64,000 bases of DNA, from positions 66,986-130,985 of the forward strand of contig CAZRDM010000004.1 of the NCBI GenBank assembly GCA_964598845.1. The letters are read 5' to 3'. Shown here one piece after another: positions 51,558-59,727 of this stretch (position 1 is its first letter; each line of letters opens with the position of its first letter). Below the pieces are notes generated by a model. It made no database searches, was not told the origin of the DNA, and was given only the letters and a program-made list of their open reading frames with translations. Source of the stretch: FEN-987 sp964598845. GTDB lineage: Archaea; Thermoproteota; Bathyarchaeia; 40CM-2-53-6. Position numbers and translations under genes: made by a program.

Positions 51558-52013
51558 ATGACGGGAACCTATACGATCCTCATAGAGTGTACGAAAACAA
51601 TCACGATCAAGTTCGGAAAGAGAGGATACTCGACAGTCGCGAAGGGCTACTATCTATACACTGGCTCAGCGCTGGGCAAAGGAACCGTATCGCTTGAGGG
51701 AAGAGTGAGACGCCACCTACGTTCACGCAAGAAGCCTAAGTGGCATGTTGATTATCTAACGTCGAAGGCAGGGTGCAAGGTGAAGGCCGCTATCTGTCTG
51801 ATTTCAACGAGACGGCTAGAATGTTTAGTCAACCGCGTTATTGCCGAGCAATTGAACACGCGAGCTATTCTCCCGCGTCTCGGTGCCACTGACTGCAAAT
51901 GCGAAGCTCACTTGGTCAAGGTAAGGCCGACATTGCGCGTCAGGGGCATTATTGATCGCCTTCGGCGAAGCTATTCAAGGTTCGGCGACCGTATTGTCGT
52001 CATGAAATTCTAA
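51558..52013 (+). CDS. DUF123 (GIY-YIG fold) protein
   Basis: The protein of about 151 residues reads GTYTILIECTKTITIKFGKR, then GYYLYTGSALGKGTVSLEGR, VRRHLRSRKKPKWHVDYLTS. This is the archaeal DUF123 nuclease-like family, related to the GIY-YIG endonuclease domain, with the conserved HWHIDYL-like motif. Function is uncharacterised. The frame opens at 51525, but MTGTYTILIE at 51558 matches the family start better. The two neighbours are on the other strand. Confidence 0.85.
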   Translation: MTGTYTILIECTKTITIKFGKRGYSTVAKGYYLYTGSALGKGTVSLEGRVRRHLRSRKKPKWHVDYLTSKAGCKVKAAICLISTRRLECLVNRVIAEQLNTRAILPRLGATDCKCEAHLVKVRPTLRVRGIIDRLRRSYSRFGDRIVVMKF

Positions 52014-52825
52014 ATGGGTTTGCCTTCCTCCCATCTCTTCAGAAAGGCGTCGCGAAAGATCCTGATAAGTCCTTGGTTCCTTGTGTAGTGCGGACGATAG
52101 TAGACTGGGCGTGGCACTTCACGTTTCTTGGTTGCCCAAATCAAGAAGACTAGCTCTTGGTCATCGACGAGCGTTCCCCTTACTGGGTACCACTCCTCAG
52201 CACAGTGGCGAACCTGTATCCCAAGGCCATGAAGTTCCTTCGCCCTCTCCCTAGTCGATTCATCATTAACCATCATCAAGATTCTTGTTCCCACGCCGCG
52301 ATCGTGCGCTTGGAACAATGATTCGCGAACTCTGCCATACCATCCGAAGGTTTCTGCGAAGATAAAGACCTCCTGGGCAGCGTTACCTAAGATTTGGGCT
52401 GTTCGCAGCTCCATGGCAGTTAGGTCTCGTAGTGGCTCGATGATTTCTTCAGGCCTTATTCCTAACCTGTTCTCCCAGTAGATCGGTTCAAGAAGTTTCT
52501 CCAGTTCGAGAGCCACAGATGTTTCCTGAGCTAACTGAATTTCAAGAGTCTTCTTCCTTTCTTCCAATATTCGCTGGAGAATCGCGCGAGGCTGCACGAC
52601 TTCGACTCGGTTGCTGGATATCTTCACGAGACCCTTATCGGCTAATGATTTCAATGAGTCTTCAGCTATGGCTGCCGGAATCCCAAAGGCCGTTACTATT
52701 TTGTCTAGCATCTCTCCTTCAGGTTGAGTAAGCAATTTGAGGTATACCTTAGATTCTCCGCTTGATAGACCAAGAGTCTTGAGTAGCTTCATCTCCTTAG
52801 AATCGTCTTCGGGCATGCTCGGCAC
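52010..52825 (-). CDS. TrmB-family transcriptional regulator (paralogue 2)
   Basis: The 271-residue protein is similar to the regulator at 45884-46720 over its whole length. The sensor domain aligns closely: PIYWENRLGIRPEEIIEPLR, YPVRGTLVDDQELVFLIWA and GLIRIFRDAFLKRWEEGK match the other copy. The N-terminal winged helix is more divergent (SGESKVYLKLLTQPEGEM), so its DNA site probably differs. It starts immediately after the stop of the macro-domain gene, which suggests translation from the same message. The start may be at either of two close Met codons. Confidence 0.85.
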   Translation of the reverse strand: MPSMPEDDSKEMKLLKTLGLSSGESKVYLKLLTQPEGEMLDKIVTAFGIPAAIAEDSLKSLADKGLVKISSNRVEVVQPRAILQRILEERKKTLEIQLAQETSVALELEKLLEPIYWENRLGIRPEEIIEPLRDLTAMELRTAQILGNAAQEVFIFAETFGWYGRVRESLFQAHDRGVGTRILMMVNDESTRERAKELHGLGIQVRHCAEEWYPVRGTLVDDQELVFLIWATKKREVPRPVYYRPHYTRNQGLIRIFRDAFLKRWEEGKPI

Positions 52826-53362
52826 TCACTTGGTTGTTAACTTGGAAATTGCTTGATCGAAAGCATCCAGCAACTCCTGTTCTCGACATACAAGCCTAAT
52901 CTCCTTCAAGCTCGTCCCATTCTCAATGTGCCTCTTGATTTCGTCTATCATCACAGTTGCAGCTGTCTGCGATTCAAGACCACCCACTCCCGTTCCCATG
53001 CCAGGTGAGGCCATGCTCCGAAGCTTGAGCTTACTTGCAAGAATGAGCGCAGCTTGGGTCGCTTTCCGAACTGCAATCGAATCTGTCCGCGTCGCCGGGA
53101 CTTCCATCGTTGGCGAATGAATAATGAATCTGGCAAGAAGCTTCCCTGCATTCGTCTCAACAGCTTGACCTATGGGCACTGGTGCCTTTCGCAATGCTTC
53201 TCGCTCGATGTCCGCTCCACCAACTCTCTTCAATGCGAGAGCAACTCCTCCGCCCATACTAAGCTGGCTGTTCGCCGGGTTAACTATCGCGTCGGTATCC
53301 TGTTGCGTGATATCACCCAGAAGTATTTCTAACCTAGTTCCATGGTAATTGACCGATTTCAA
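52826..53362 (-). CDS. macro domain protein (ADP-ribose binding / deacetylase)
   Basis: The 178-residue single macro domain reads LEILLGDITQQDTDAIVNPA, NSQLSMGGGVALALKRVGG, then ASPGMGTGVGGLESQTAATV. The aspartate of GDIT and the asparagine of VNPAN, used by active ADP-ribosyl hydrolases and O-acetyl-ADP-ribose deacetylases, are present. It may remove ADP-ribose from proteins or metabolites. A TTG start gives MKSVNYHGTRLEI. The TrmB gene follows with no gap, an unusual pairing. Confidence 0.92.
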   Translation of the reverse strand: MKSVNYHGTRLEILLGDITQQDTDAIVNPANSQLSMGGGVALALKRVGGADIEREALRKAPVPIGQAVETNAGKLLARFIIHSPTMEVPATRTDSIAVRKATQAALILASKLKLRSMASPGMGTGVGGLESQTAATVMIDEIKRHIENGTSLKEIRLVCREQELLDAFDQAISKLTTK

Positions 53363-53488
53363 TTCGATCCTACCGCCCTAGAATAGAGATTCGTCTCGTT
53401 ATACGTTTGCGGAAAAGAACTACCATCATGATCAAACGTGAAACCATGAGCAGCAATGTGCTCTCCTGCTTCTATGAAAGGTTTGAAA

Positions 53489-53549
53489 GGTGGACCGGGC
53501 GTACACCATACTTTAGGTTCAGATTACCGCTGTTCTGTCAATCCTAGCA
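53489..53549. repeat. dispersed intergenic repeat, copy A
   Basis: This copy contains ggtggaccgggcgtac (53489-53504), accatac, ttcagatta and tcaatc in that order. The same blocks occur at 56262-56316, and a shorter version at 56189-56215 matches positions 53503-53529 in 22 of 27 bases. It lies in the 230-base gap between the macro-domain gene and the His-rich frame, where nothing else is recognised. Confidence 0.7.
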
Positions 53550-53592
53550 GTCCCACAGGGCTCGTGACAAGCTCAATCGATTTGGACGGAGC

Positions 53593-53877
53593 CTAGCTGT
53601 CTTCTTGCCTATACCTGAAATCAGTTGCAAGTCTCGCATGGTCGCGCAAGACGAAGGTTGAGTACCTGGATGGAGCTCCCCCTTTTTCTCCTTGACGGAC
53701 GAGTCGCTTCCTCTCTCGCGTGGCGAACATTACTTCTTCGGGGCCATGGTGATGTTTATGATGCACATTGTACGCGTGACTGTAAGAATGGTACATGACC
53801 TCATCAACGTAAGCCCGTTCGTGCCTTCCCGCAACGCCTAAGAAACGCAACCCGTAAATTACCTTGATCAGATTCAT
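53593..53877 (-). CDS. possible His-rich small protein
   Basis: A 94-codon frame contains MYHSYSHAYNVHHKHHHGPE and a basic remainder. The histidine cluster could bind metal, and it lies next to a chromate-resistance gene, but there is no recognisable domain. Its start is 16 bases from the probable ATG of the divergent ChrB gene, leaving no room for a separate promoter. Chance is a real possibility. Confidence 0.28.
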   Translation of the reverse strand: MNLIKVIYGLRFLGVAGRHERAYVDEVMYHSYSHAYNVHHKHHHGPEEVMFATRERKRLVRQGEKGGAPSRYSTFVLRDHARLATDFRYRQEDS

Positions 53878-53893
53878 CCGCTCGGCTTCTTAC

Positions 53894-54406
53894 ATGAAAT
53901 GGGTCACACGTGAGAATGTTCACGTTGACAGGGTCGCCTGCCCGTGGTTAATCAAGCGATTCGTTGACCCGCAGGCGGACTTTCTGTTCGTGTCGCCTGA
54001 CAGGATTCGTGAAGTAGTTGAGAGAGAGGGCGCAATCCCGTACGACGCTACAGGGGTTGAACTGGGACACCACGGTGACAAATGTAGCTTCGACGCGATA
54101 ATTGAGGGATACAAGCTAACCGACCCAGCCCTCCTTGAACTGGCAAAGATTGTGCGAGCTGCAGACACGAACAAGCTGGAATATGCCCCTGAGAGCATCG
54201 GGCTTGAAGCCATCGCTTCTGGCTCCATGATGCTCGCCAAGGATGACCACGAAGCCATAGAAAAACAATCATACGTCTACGATTCACTCTACGCATACTG
54301 CAAACTTCGACTGGTCAAACAGAAGTATGCGAGCGAAATCGAAAGGCTGGAACCGAAACAGCGAAGAGAGTTCCTAAGAGTCAAAGTGAGAGAAGAGTCT
54401 CTGTAG
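53894..54406 (+). CDS. ChrB-domain chromate-resistance protein
   Basis: The protein of about 170 residues reads KWVTRENVHVDRVACPWLIK, then RFVDPQADFLFV and GVELGHHGDKCSFDAIIEGY, and ends with RREFLRVKVREESL. This is the C-terminal ChrB family, which in bacteria acts in chromate resistance and sensing. Stand-alone versions occur in archaea, and the real substrate may be something else. I chose the ATG at 53894 because the earlier ATG (53864) adds residues with no match and overlaps the other strand's frame. A second, broken copy follows. Confidence 0.82.
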   Translation: MKWVTRENVHVDRVACPWLIKRFVDPQADFLFVSPDRIREVVEREGAIPYDATGVELGHHGDKCSFDAIIEGYKLTDPALLELAKIVRAADTNKLEYAPESIGLEAIASGSMMLAKDDHEAIEKQSYVYDSLYAYCKLRLVKQKYASEIERLEPKQRREFLRVKVREESL

Positions 54407-54438
54407 CATTGTTTGCCCTGCAAATGTGATGAGATCCA

Positions 54439-54838
54439 CATGCTGTGGATAACTCGACAGAAATCATATGTTGACAGATGAGCATCAGCATGGCTCATCA
54501 AGCGATTCATAGATGAACAGGCGAACTTCCAATTCATCGCGAAGGACAATGAAATTCCGAAGGGAGCTATGGGGTTCACACTGCCCAAGGCAGAACTGAA
54601 TCCAGTCGAAGGGGTGGAGGCAACATTCGACGCGATCATGGACAAACATCAAGTGAACGACGCGGTCGTGCACAAAATTGGAGACATACGAGATTTCGAA
54701 TTTCATGAAGGCAAGCTGGAGGAAATTCAGCTCAAAGAGACTCTGGGTGTTTGCTGCATTCTCAGGGGGCTTGAGAAGATATCGGAGACGGATGACGAGA
54801 CTGTTACGAAAGCGATTATGGTCACGGACGCATTGTGA
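54439..54838 (+). pseudogene. second ChrB-like gene interrupted by in-frame UGA
   Basis: An ATG at 54439 reads LWITRQKSYVDR, then a UGA at 54478-54480, then ASAWLIKRFIDEQANFQFIA in the same frame. It continues through FDAIMDKHQVNDAVVHKIGD, and ends TVTKAIMVTDAL at 54838. Against the intact neighbour (VDRVACPWLIKRF) the stop replaces the valine and the next cysteine has become serine. The rest stays open and conserved. It is most simply a recent nonsense mutation. The long open part downstream means purifying selection lasted until recently. No restart codon with a good site is seen before 54569. Confidence 0.7.
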
Positions 54839-54879
54839 GCTGGGCTCCAATATCATGGCGTCATGACTGGTGCGTCACC

Positions 54880-56145
54880 ATGATCCAATTCTCCAAGGAC
54901 TTAGCGAGTTGGATAGACGGAGACGGTAAGACCATATTTCTTGAAAAGACGATTCGCACTATACCTTACGGGTTTCTCGGAGTCATCTTCGGCGTGTACT
55001 TGGCACAGCTTGGCTTCAACGCTTTCGCAATAGGAGTAGTATTGACCTTCACGGTCCTCAGTAGCGCATTCTATACGTTCATTATCAGTTTCATCGCGGA
55101 TCGGATCGGTAGAAGGCGGACCTTGGTTTTTTTCGCGTTGACGGACTTTGGAGCGGGCTGCTTGCTCTTCCTATCAACTGCCTGGTGGGCTCCCGTGCTT
55201 GCAGGGATTGTTGGCAATATGACGGTCGGATCGGGTGAGGTGGGCCCGTTTCTTTCACTCGAACAGGCAATGCTTCCTAGGACCTGTAGCGCTCAGCGTC
55301 GGACGCTCGCGTTTAGCATCTACAACTTAGTTGGATACGGAGCATCTTCTGTCGGAGCTCTGCTCACAGGGTTATCACAATTCTTCGGATCTGGCATAGG
55401 CAGCTATCGACCTCTATTCCTGGCATATCTGGTCTCAGGGCTTCTAGGAGCATTCCTCTATTCTACGCTCTCGAAGAGGGTGGAAGTTGATGATGTGATC
55501 GGAGGACAGAGACGTGCCGTGCTGTCCAAGCAGGCTAAGCCAATAGTTCTCAAGCTTTCCGCTCTTTTCGCGGTGGACGCATTCGCTGGTGGATTTATCG
55601 GTCAAAGCATTTTGTCGTACTACTTCTACGTTCGGTTCGCTCTTGACCTGTCCACTTTGGGTACAATATTCTTTGCAACGCAGGTGATCACTGCAATATC
55701 CTTCCTAGTATCGGAGAGGATTGCCAGAAGGATAGGATTGTTACGGACCATGGTATTTAGTCACATTCCATCTAACATCTTCCTCACCGCAGTACCCTTC
55801 GCGCCCACACCGCTGAGCGCCGTGTTCCTTCTCTTTTGCAGGCATTCTTTGTCGCAGATGGATGTACCAGCTAGACAATCATACGTAATGGCAGTTGTTG
55901 AGGAACAAGACAGAACCGCGGCTGCTGGATTCACAAGCACAACTCGCACAGTGTCATCATCAATCAGCCCATTCCTAGCTGGCTACGCGATTGCGAACAT
56001 CTGGATTGGAGCGCCGTTAGTAGCCTCTGGCACGCTCAAGCTAACCTACGATCTACTGATCTACAAGAGCTTTCGAAAGATCAGACCACCAGATGAGGCA
56101 CACACAGACCACAGTGGCGTTGCTACAGAGCCGGGGCTCCACTGA
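54880..56145 (+). CDS. MFS permease
   Basis: The protein of about 421 residues has twelve hydrophobic helices in two bundles. The first bundle begins PYGFLGVIFGVYLAQLGFNA and contains FIADRIGRRRTLVFFALTDF, the MFS motif A (GxxxDRxGRRxxL). A cytoplasmic loop separates the halves, and the second copy of motif A (SERIARRIGLLRTM) is weaker. It probably exports or imports a small molecule; near ChrB genes an efflux role is conceivable but not shown. I prefer the ATG at 54880 (MIQFSKDLASW) over the longer frame at 54835. Confidence 0.85.
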   Translation: MIQFSKDLASWIDGDGKTIFLEKTIRTIPYGFLGVIFGVYLAQLGFNAFAIGVVLTFTVLSSAFYTFIISFIADRIGRRRTLVFFALTDFGAGCLLFLSTAWWAPVLAGIVGNMTVGSGEVGPFLSLEQAMLPRTCSAQRRTLAFSIYNLVGYGASSVGALLTGLSQFFGSGIGSYRPLFLAYLVSGLLGAFLYSTLSKRVEVDDVIGGQRRAVLSKQAKPIVLKLSALFAVDAFAGGFIGQSILSYYFYVRFALDLSTLGTIFFATQVITAISFLVSERIARRIGLLRTMVFSHIPSNIFLTAVPFAPTPLSAVFLLFCRHSLSQMDVPARQSYVMAVVEEQDRTAAAGFTSTTRTVSSSISPFLAGYAIANIWIGAPLVASGTLKLTYDLLIYKSFRKIRPPDEAHTDHSGVATEPGLH

Positions 56146-56188
56146 AACATCGGATCGGTCGACAATTGTTCACCCTTGATTCGAAAGT

Positions 56189-56330
56189 CCACCATACTGC
56201 AGGTTGAGATCACCGACTTTCGAGGAAGTGCTTTGAACGTGCTCGAGCGTAATTTGGCAATGGTGGACCGGGCGTACTTTGAACCATACGTTCAGATTAG
56301 CAACTCTGCATCAATCATGAACGCTTAGCC
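56189..56330. repeat. dispersed intergenic repeat, copies B1 and B2 in tandem
   Basis: B1 (56189-56215) reads accatactgcaggttgagat in its core. B2 (56262-56330) starts ggtggaccgggcgtac and continues with accatac, ttcagatta, gcatcaatc and tgaacg. Both match copy A at 53.5 kb, and B2 also matches copy C at 62.2 kb over gcgtac, gaac-tata, gttcag and gcatcaatc. The repeats lie between the MFS gene and the start of a glycosyltransferase gene. The rest of 56146-56448 has an AT-rich ttattaaattaa at 56421 that may be its TATA box. Confidence 0.65.
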
Positions 56331-56448
56331 CGGCGGAGATAGCACGTGCACTTACCTGTCTATGGCGATTCAGAGGTTTAGTAGAGCGGGCGGATCCGCG
56401 AATCAATCTCTTGATGGCATCTTATTAAATTAACAGAACTCGAAGGTA

Positions 56449-57489
56449 ATGTTAGCCATGAAGATTGGTATGATGAGCGCTTGGAACCTTGATGCAGGGC
56501 CTTCCCTACACGCGGAGTTGATCGGTAGAGAATGGGTCAGAATGGGACATAATCTGTCCGTTTACTCTTTCCTCCCCTCAGACTTCCACGGGACCACTTT
56601 CGTCGGAAGAGATGAACCGTACGTTTCGAGATGTTTTAGAACCCGGAAAGGTCTTGATCCGCGGCCAATACTGAAGTCCCATCTCGACGTATTCGTTGTA
56701 CAAGATCTAGGCATGCTTCCCAAAGACGAACTGGGCAAGATCTTTCATCATATCAAAAACAAGGCAAAAACTGTCAACATAATACATGACGCTGAACTCT
56801 CTTCAGAGGCCTCATTCTACCAGTTCGACTGGGATGCGATGGTCTGCTTCGACGAAAGATACAGAAGTTTTCTTCGAGAGGTCTTTCCCGAAGAAAAAAT
56901 ACGCATAATTCCGTATCCATGTCGTGCTGTTTCAAAGGGGGATAAGAAGGAAGCCCGCCGTAAGTTAGGGCTTTCCTTGGACGAGAGGATTCTGCTCATA
57001 TTTGGTCAACATGTCAAAGACGATCTTGAGCTGCTCCCTACCATTTCAACTCTGGGAAAACGTTATCATATATTACTCTTGGTCGTCAGCATTCATTCAC
57101 CAAGTCAGATCGCCGCGTTAAACGTGGAGGTAGAGATTAGATCTGAGGCCCCAGAGATAGCGGTGCTCTACGATTACTTGCACGCAGCCGACGCTCTGAT
57201 ACTTCATAGAAAAGCTGAGAGGAAGGCGGTCGTTTCGAGCACGGCCTATCAGTGTCTTGGTTCAGGTTGCCCAATAATAGCCTATGATTCCCCATTCTTT
57301 GACACCTTCAAAGATGAGATTCTCAAATACAGAACTTCCGACGAGTTCGAGGCCAACCTCGTCGAAGCCTTTGAAGAGGGAGAGAAGTTCAAGACGACTG
57401 TTCGAGCTGCCGAAGAGTACGCCCAGAAGAATTCGGCCGAAAAGATTGCTGCAAAGTATATCGAACTCTTCGAGGAATTGCAGAACTAG
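56449..57489 (+). CDS. GT-B glycosyltransferase (paralogue 1)
   Basis: The 346-residue protein begins MKIGMMSAWNLDAGPSLHAE, has LIGREWVRMGHNLSVYSF, and a C-terminal half with YLHAADALILHRKAE and CLGSGCPIIAYDSPFF, the donor-binding side of GT4-type enzymes. It clearly resembles the protein encoded at 58559-59674 on the opposite strand (GPSICAELIGREWIKAG, CLGSGCPIVVSDAKIF). Substrates are unknown; it probably adds a hexose to a surface or storage glycan. The ATG at 56449 and another three codons on are both plausible; a gaaggta ribosome site precedes the first. The GH130 gene follows after 24 bases. Confidence 0.8.
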   Translation: MLAMKIGMMSAWNLDAGPSLHAELIGREWVRMGHNLSVYSFLPSDFHGTTFVGRDEPYVSRCFRTRKGLDPRPILKSHLDVFVVQDLGMLPKDELGKIFHHIKNKAKTVNIIHDAELSSEASFYQFDWDAMVCFDERYRSFLREVFPEEKIRIIPYPCRAVSKGDKKEARRKLGLSLDERILLIFGQHVKDDLELLPTISTLGKRYHILLLVVSIHSPSQIAALNVEVEIRSEAPEIAVLYDYLHAADALILHRKAERKAVVSSTAYQCLGSGCPIIAYDSPFFDTFKDEILKYRTSDEFEANLVEAFEEGEKFKTTVRAAEEYAQKNSAEKIAAKYIELFEELQN

Positions 57490-57513
57490 AACTGGACGGC
57501 AGTTGTTGGAAGG

Positions 57514-58452
57514 ATGACAAGCAAACTAAGGAGGTACAAGGGAAACCCGATACTCAAACCTAAAGGAAACCACTTTTGGGAATCATTGATGGTATTCAAT
57601 TCCGCAGCTCTCTTCAAAGCGGGTAAGGTGCACCTTCTCTACAGGGCACGCGGCCGGAAGGGGGGTGTCTCGAAACTTGGGTACGCATCCTCTTCTGACG
57701 GCTATAGAATAGACGAAAGATTGAGTAGACCTGTCTTCGAACCCGAACCTGGAAACGAGCTGGAATGTTATGGATGCGAAGATCCCAGGTTAGTCGAATT
57801 TGGCGACAAGATCTACATTTCCTACACGGCATACGGAAGAGTCCCCGGTATGGTTCCACCATTCGACTCAATCCAGATCGCGATGTGCTCCATACCGACA
57901 AGGGATTTCCTAGAGCACAGATGGAACTGGGAGAAGAGAATCTATCCATTTCCTCTTGTTGACAACAAGCATGCCTGTCTCTTTCCTGAGAAGATCGGTG
58001 GAAGATGGGTCATGTATCACCGCATTCCGCCTCATGTCTGGGTTGCATACTCGGATGACTTAGTAAACTGGAGAGAAGCCAGCATAATTCTCAGTCCGAA
58101 GGAAAAATGGGAGTACTTCAAGCTTGGAGGTGGAGCACCACCAATAAAAACGAGAGACGGATGGCTGTTTGTATACCACGCAGTAGACAGAGAGTGGGAC
58201 TATCGCCTAGGAGCAGTTCTCGTCGATCTTAACAAACCTGAGAAGATTCTGAAGAGGAGCAAGGACCCCATTCTTGAGCCGGAAGAAGAGTATGAGATCA
58301 ACGGTATCGTACCCAATGTTGTCTTTACCTGTGGCGGAGTCATCCTCGACGATCAACTATTCTTGTACTATAGTGGCGCAGATACCGTCCTATGTGTGGC
58401 CACTGCAGAACTCTCAGAATTGATCGGATCTCTCGAAGACGTGGAAACCTAG
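57514..58452 (+). CDS. GH130-family glycoside phosphorylase
   Basis: The 312-residue five-bladed propeller protein reads YKGNPILKPKGNHFWESLMV, FNSAALFKAGKVHLLYRARG, GCEDPRLVEFGDKIYISYTA and VVFTCGGVILDDQLFLYYSG. GH130 enzymes phosphorolyse beta-mannosides (mannosyl-glucose or mannobiose) to give alpha-mannose-1-phosphate. The conserved aspartate and arginine region EDPRLV is intact. It sits between two related glycosyltransferases and follows the first with a GGAAGG ribosome site, so it probably trims or recycles a beta-mannosyl glycan. Confidence 0.85.
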   Translation: MTSKLRRYKGNPILKPKGNHFWESLMVFNSAALFKAGKVHLLYRARGRKGGVSKLGYASSSDGYRIDERLSRPVFEPEPGNELECYGCEDPRLVEFGDKIYISYTAYGRVPGMVPPFDSIQIAMCSIPTRDFLEHRWNWEKRIYPFPLVDNKHACLFPEKIGGRWVMYHRIPPHVWVAYSDDLVNWREASIILSPKEKWEYFKLGGGAPPIKTRDGWLFVYHAVDREWDYRLGAVLVDLNKPEKILKRSKDPILEPEEEYEINGIVPNVVFTCGGVILDDQLFLYYSGADTVLCVATAELSELIGSLEDVET

Positions 58453-58558
58453 AGTTCCAAAGTCGCGCTATCGACATCCCGCTAACGAAGGCTCGAAGAC
58501 GTGCATATTCTTCAAAGCTGAGATACCACGCTTACGGCATCGATGATGCGCAATGAGC

Positions 58559-59674
58559 CTATCGAATCGATTCGAATAGCCTGAGATATTTCTCGGCGAC
58601 TCTTCTTGCAGAGTCTCTCTCGATACACTGTATCGCGGCTTCGCGAAGTTTTGTGAGTGTCTCTGTCCCTTCGAATACGTCGATCAAACGTGCCTTGAAC
58701 TCGTTCAGATCTGAAACGTGATATTTCAGGACCTGTCGGTCATATCTTTCGAATATCTTCGCATCTGACACAACTATCGGACATCCTGAGCCTAGGCACA
58801 TGTGGATTGTGCTTGAAAGTAGGACAACCTTCTCTTTCCAATCCTCGTCAACATGCTTCACGAGAACATCTGAAGCGTGCAAGTACCTGTACAGTTGCGG
58901 AAGCGGAGGCGCTTCTCTCCTTATCTGTATGGGAAGATCTAAGCTCTTTCTTGCTTCCTCAAGCTGTCTGAGGCTTGCCTCGTCAGTGCTCAACGCTAAT
59001 ACGAGGAGGGGATACTTTCTATTGAGATCGGCGAGAGGCGGCATAATAGGCATGTTGCGCCAGACGCTATAACCAAAGAACAACACGATCTTCTTTTCGT
59101 AAGGTAGGCCGAGCTCGAGCCTCGCTCTTCTCTTATCACCTGTCACCATCGGATGGTATGGGAACGGTATCATATGTGTCTTCGAAGATGAAAAGGCCTT
59201 CAGGAGAAAAGTTCTGTAACGTTCGTCAAAACAGACTATGGCATCCCAAGTAAAACGAAAGAATAGAGGATTCTTAGGAAGATTGTTCTCGTGGACTACG
59301 AGTACGGTCTTTGCCTTATGTGTGATCCTTGGAAAGACATCTAGTAATTGCACCATCGGCATGATCAAGAGGTGTTGAACCAGAAAGGTTTCGTACGGAG
59401 CTTTCAGCAGTGTTTCAGTGTCCAGCCAATCCTTACGCTTCCAGTATGATGTCCCGAAGCATCTCTTGACAAATGGTTCATCTTCTTGTATGATTGCTCC
59501 GTCGCAGGTTTCAGAACCGTCGTGTGAGAAAACTGTAAGCTCGCAGCCAGCCTTGATCCACTCTCTTCCAATCAGTTCGGCGCATATTGAAGGACCGGAG
59601 TTTGCATTCCAAGGCGTCATCATGCCTATTCTCAAGTCACCACAACTCTCTCTGGCAACTCGATGTTGGATCAA
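58559..59674 (-). CDS. GT-B glycosyltransferase (paralogue 2)
   Basis: The 371-residue protein is a paralogue of the gene at 56449-57489: RIGMMTPWNANSGPSICAEL, EDEPFVKRCFGTSYWKRKDW and YLHASDVLVKHVDEDWKEK correspond region by region. The end LTKLREAAIQCIERDSARRV is a typical terminal helix. The two copies face each other across GH130, giving an inverted arrangement. The exact donor and acceptor are unknown. It is probably cotranscribed with the two glycosyltransferases upstream. Confidence 0.8.
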   Translation of the reverse strand: MIQHRVARESCGDLRIGMMTPWNANSGPSICAELIGREWIKAGCELTVFSHDGSETCDGAIIQEDEPFVKRCFGTSYWKRKDWLDTETLLKAPYETFLVQHLLIMPMVQLLDVFPRITHKAKTVLVVHENNLPKNPLFFRFTWDAIVCFDERYRTFLLKAFSSSKTHMIPFPYHPMVTGDKRRARLELGLPYEKKIVLFFGYSVWRNMPIMPPLADLNRKYPLLVLALSTDEASLRQLEEARKSLDLPIQIRREAPPLPQLYRYLHASDVLVKHVDEDWKEKVVLLSSTIHMCLGSGCPIVVSDAKIFERYDRQVLKYHVSDLNEFKARLIDVFEGTETLTKLREAAIQCIERDSARRVAEKYLRLFESIR

Positions 59675-59727
59675 CCTCTATCCGGGTCAAGTTTGCACAT
59701 ATCGATCTCTCGGGTCGGACAGGAGTA

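Noticed and set aside
53489..53549. Possible tRNA, because ggttcagatta resembles a T-arm
   Set aside because: No acceptor stem, anticodon arm or matching 5-prime half can be drawn, and the T-loop consensus is not met.
54478..54480. UGA read as selenocysteine in the ChrB copy
   Set aside because: The intact neighbour has valine at this site rather than cysteine, and no selenocysteine machinery is in the window. A nonsense mutation is simpler.
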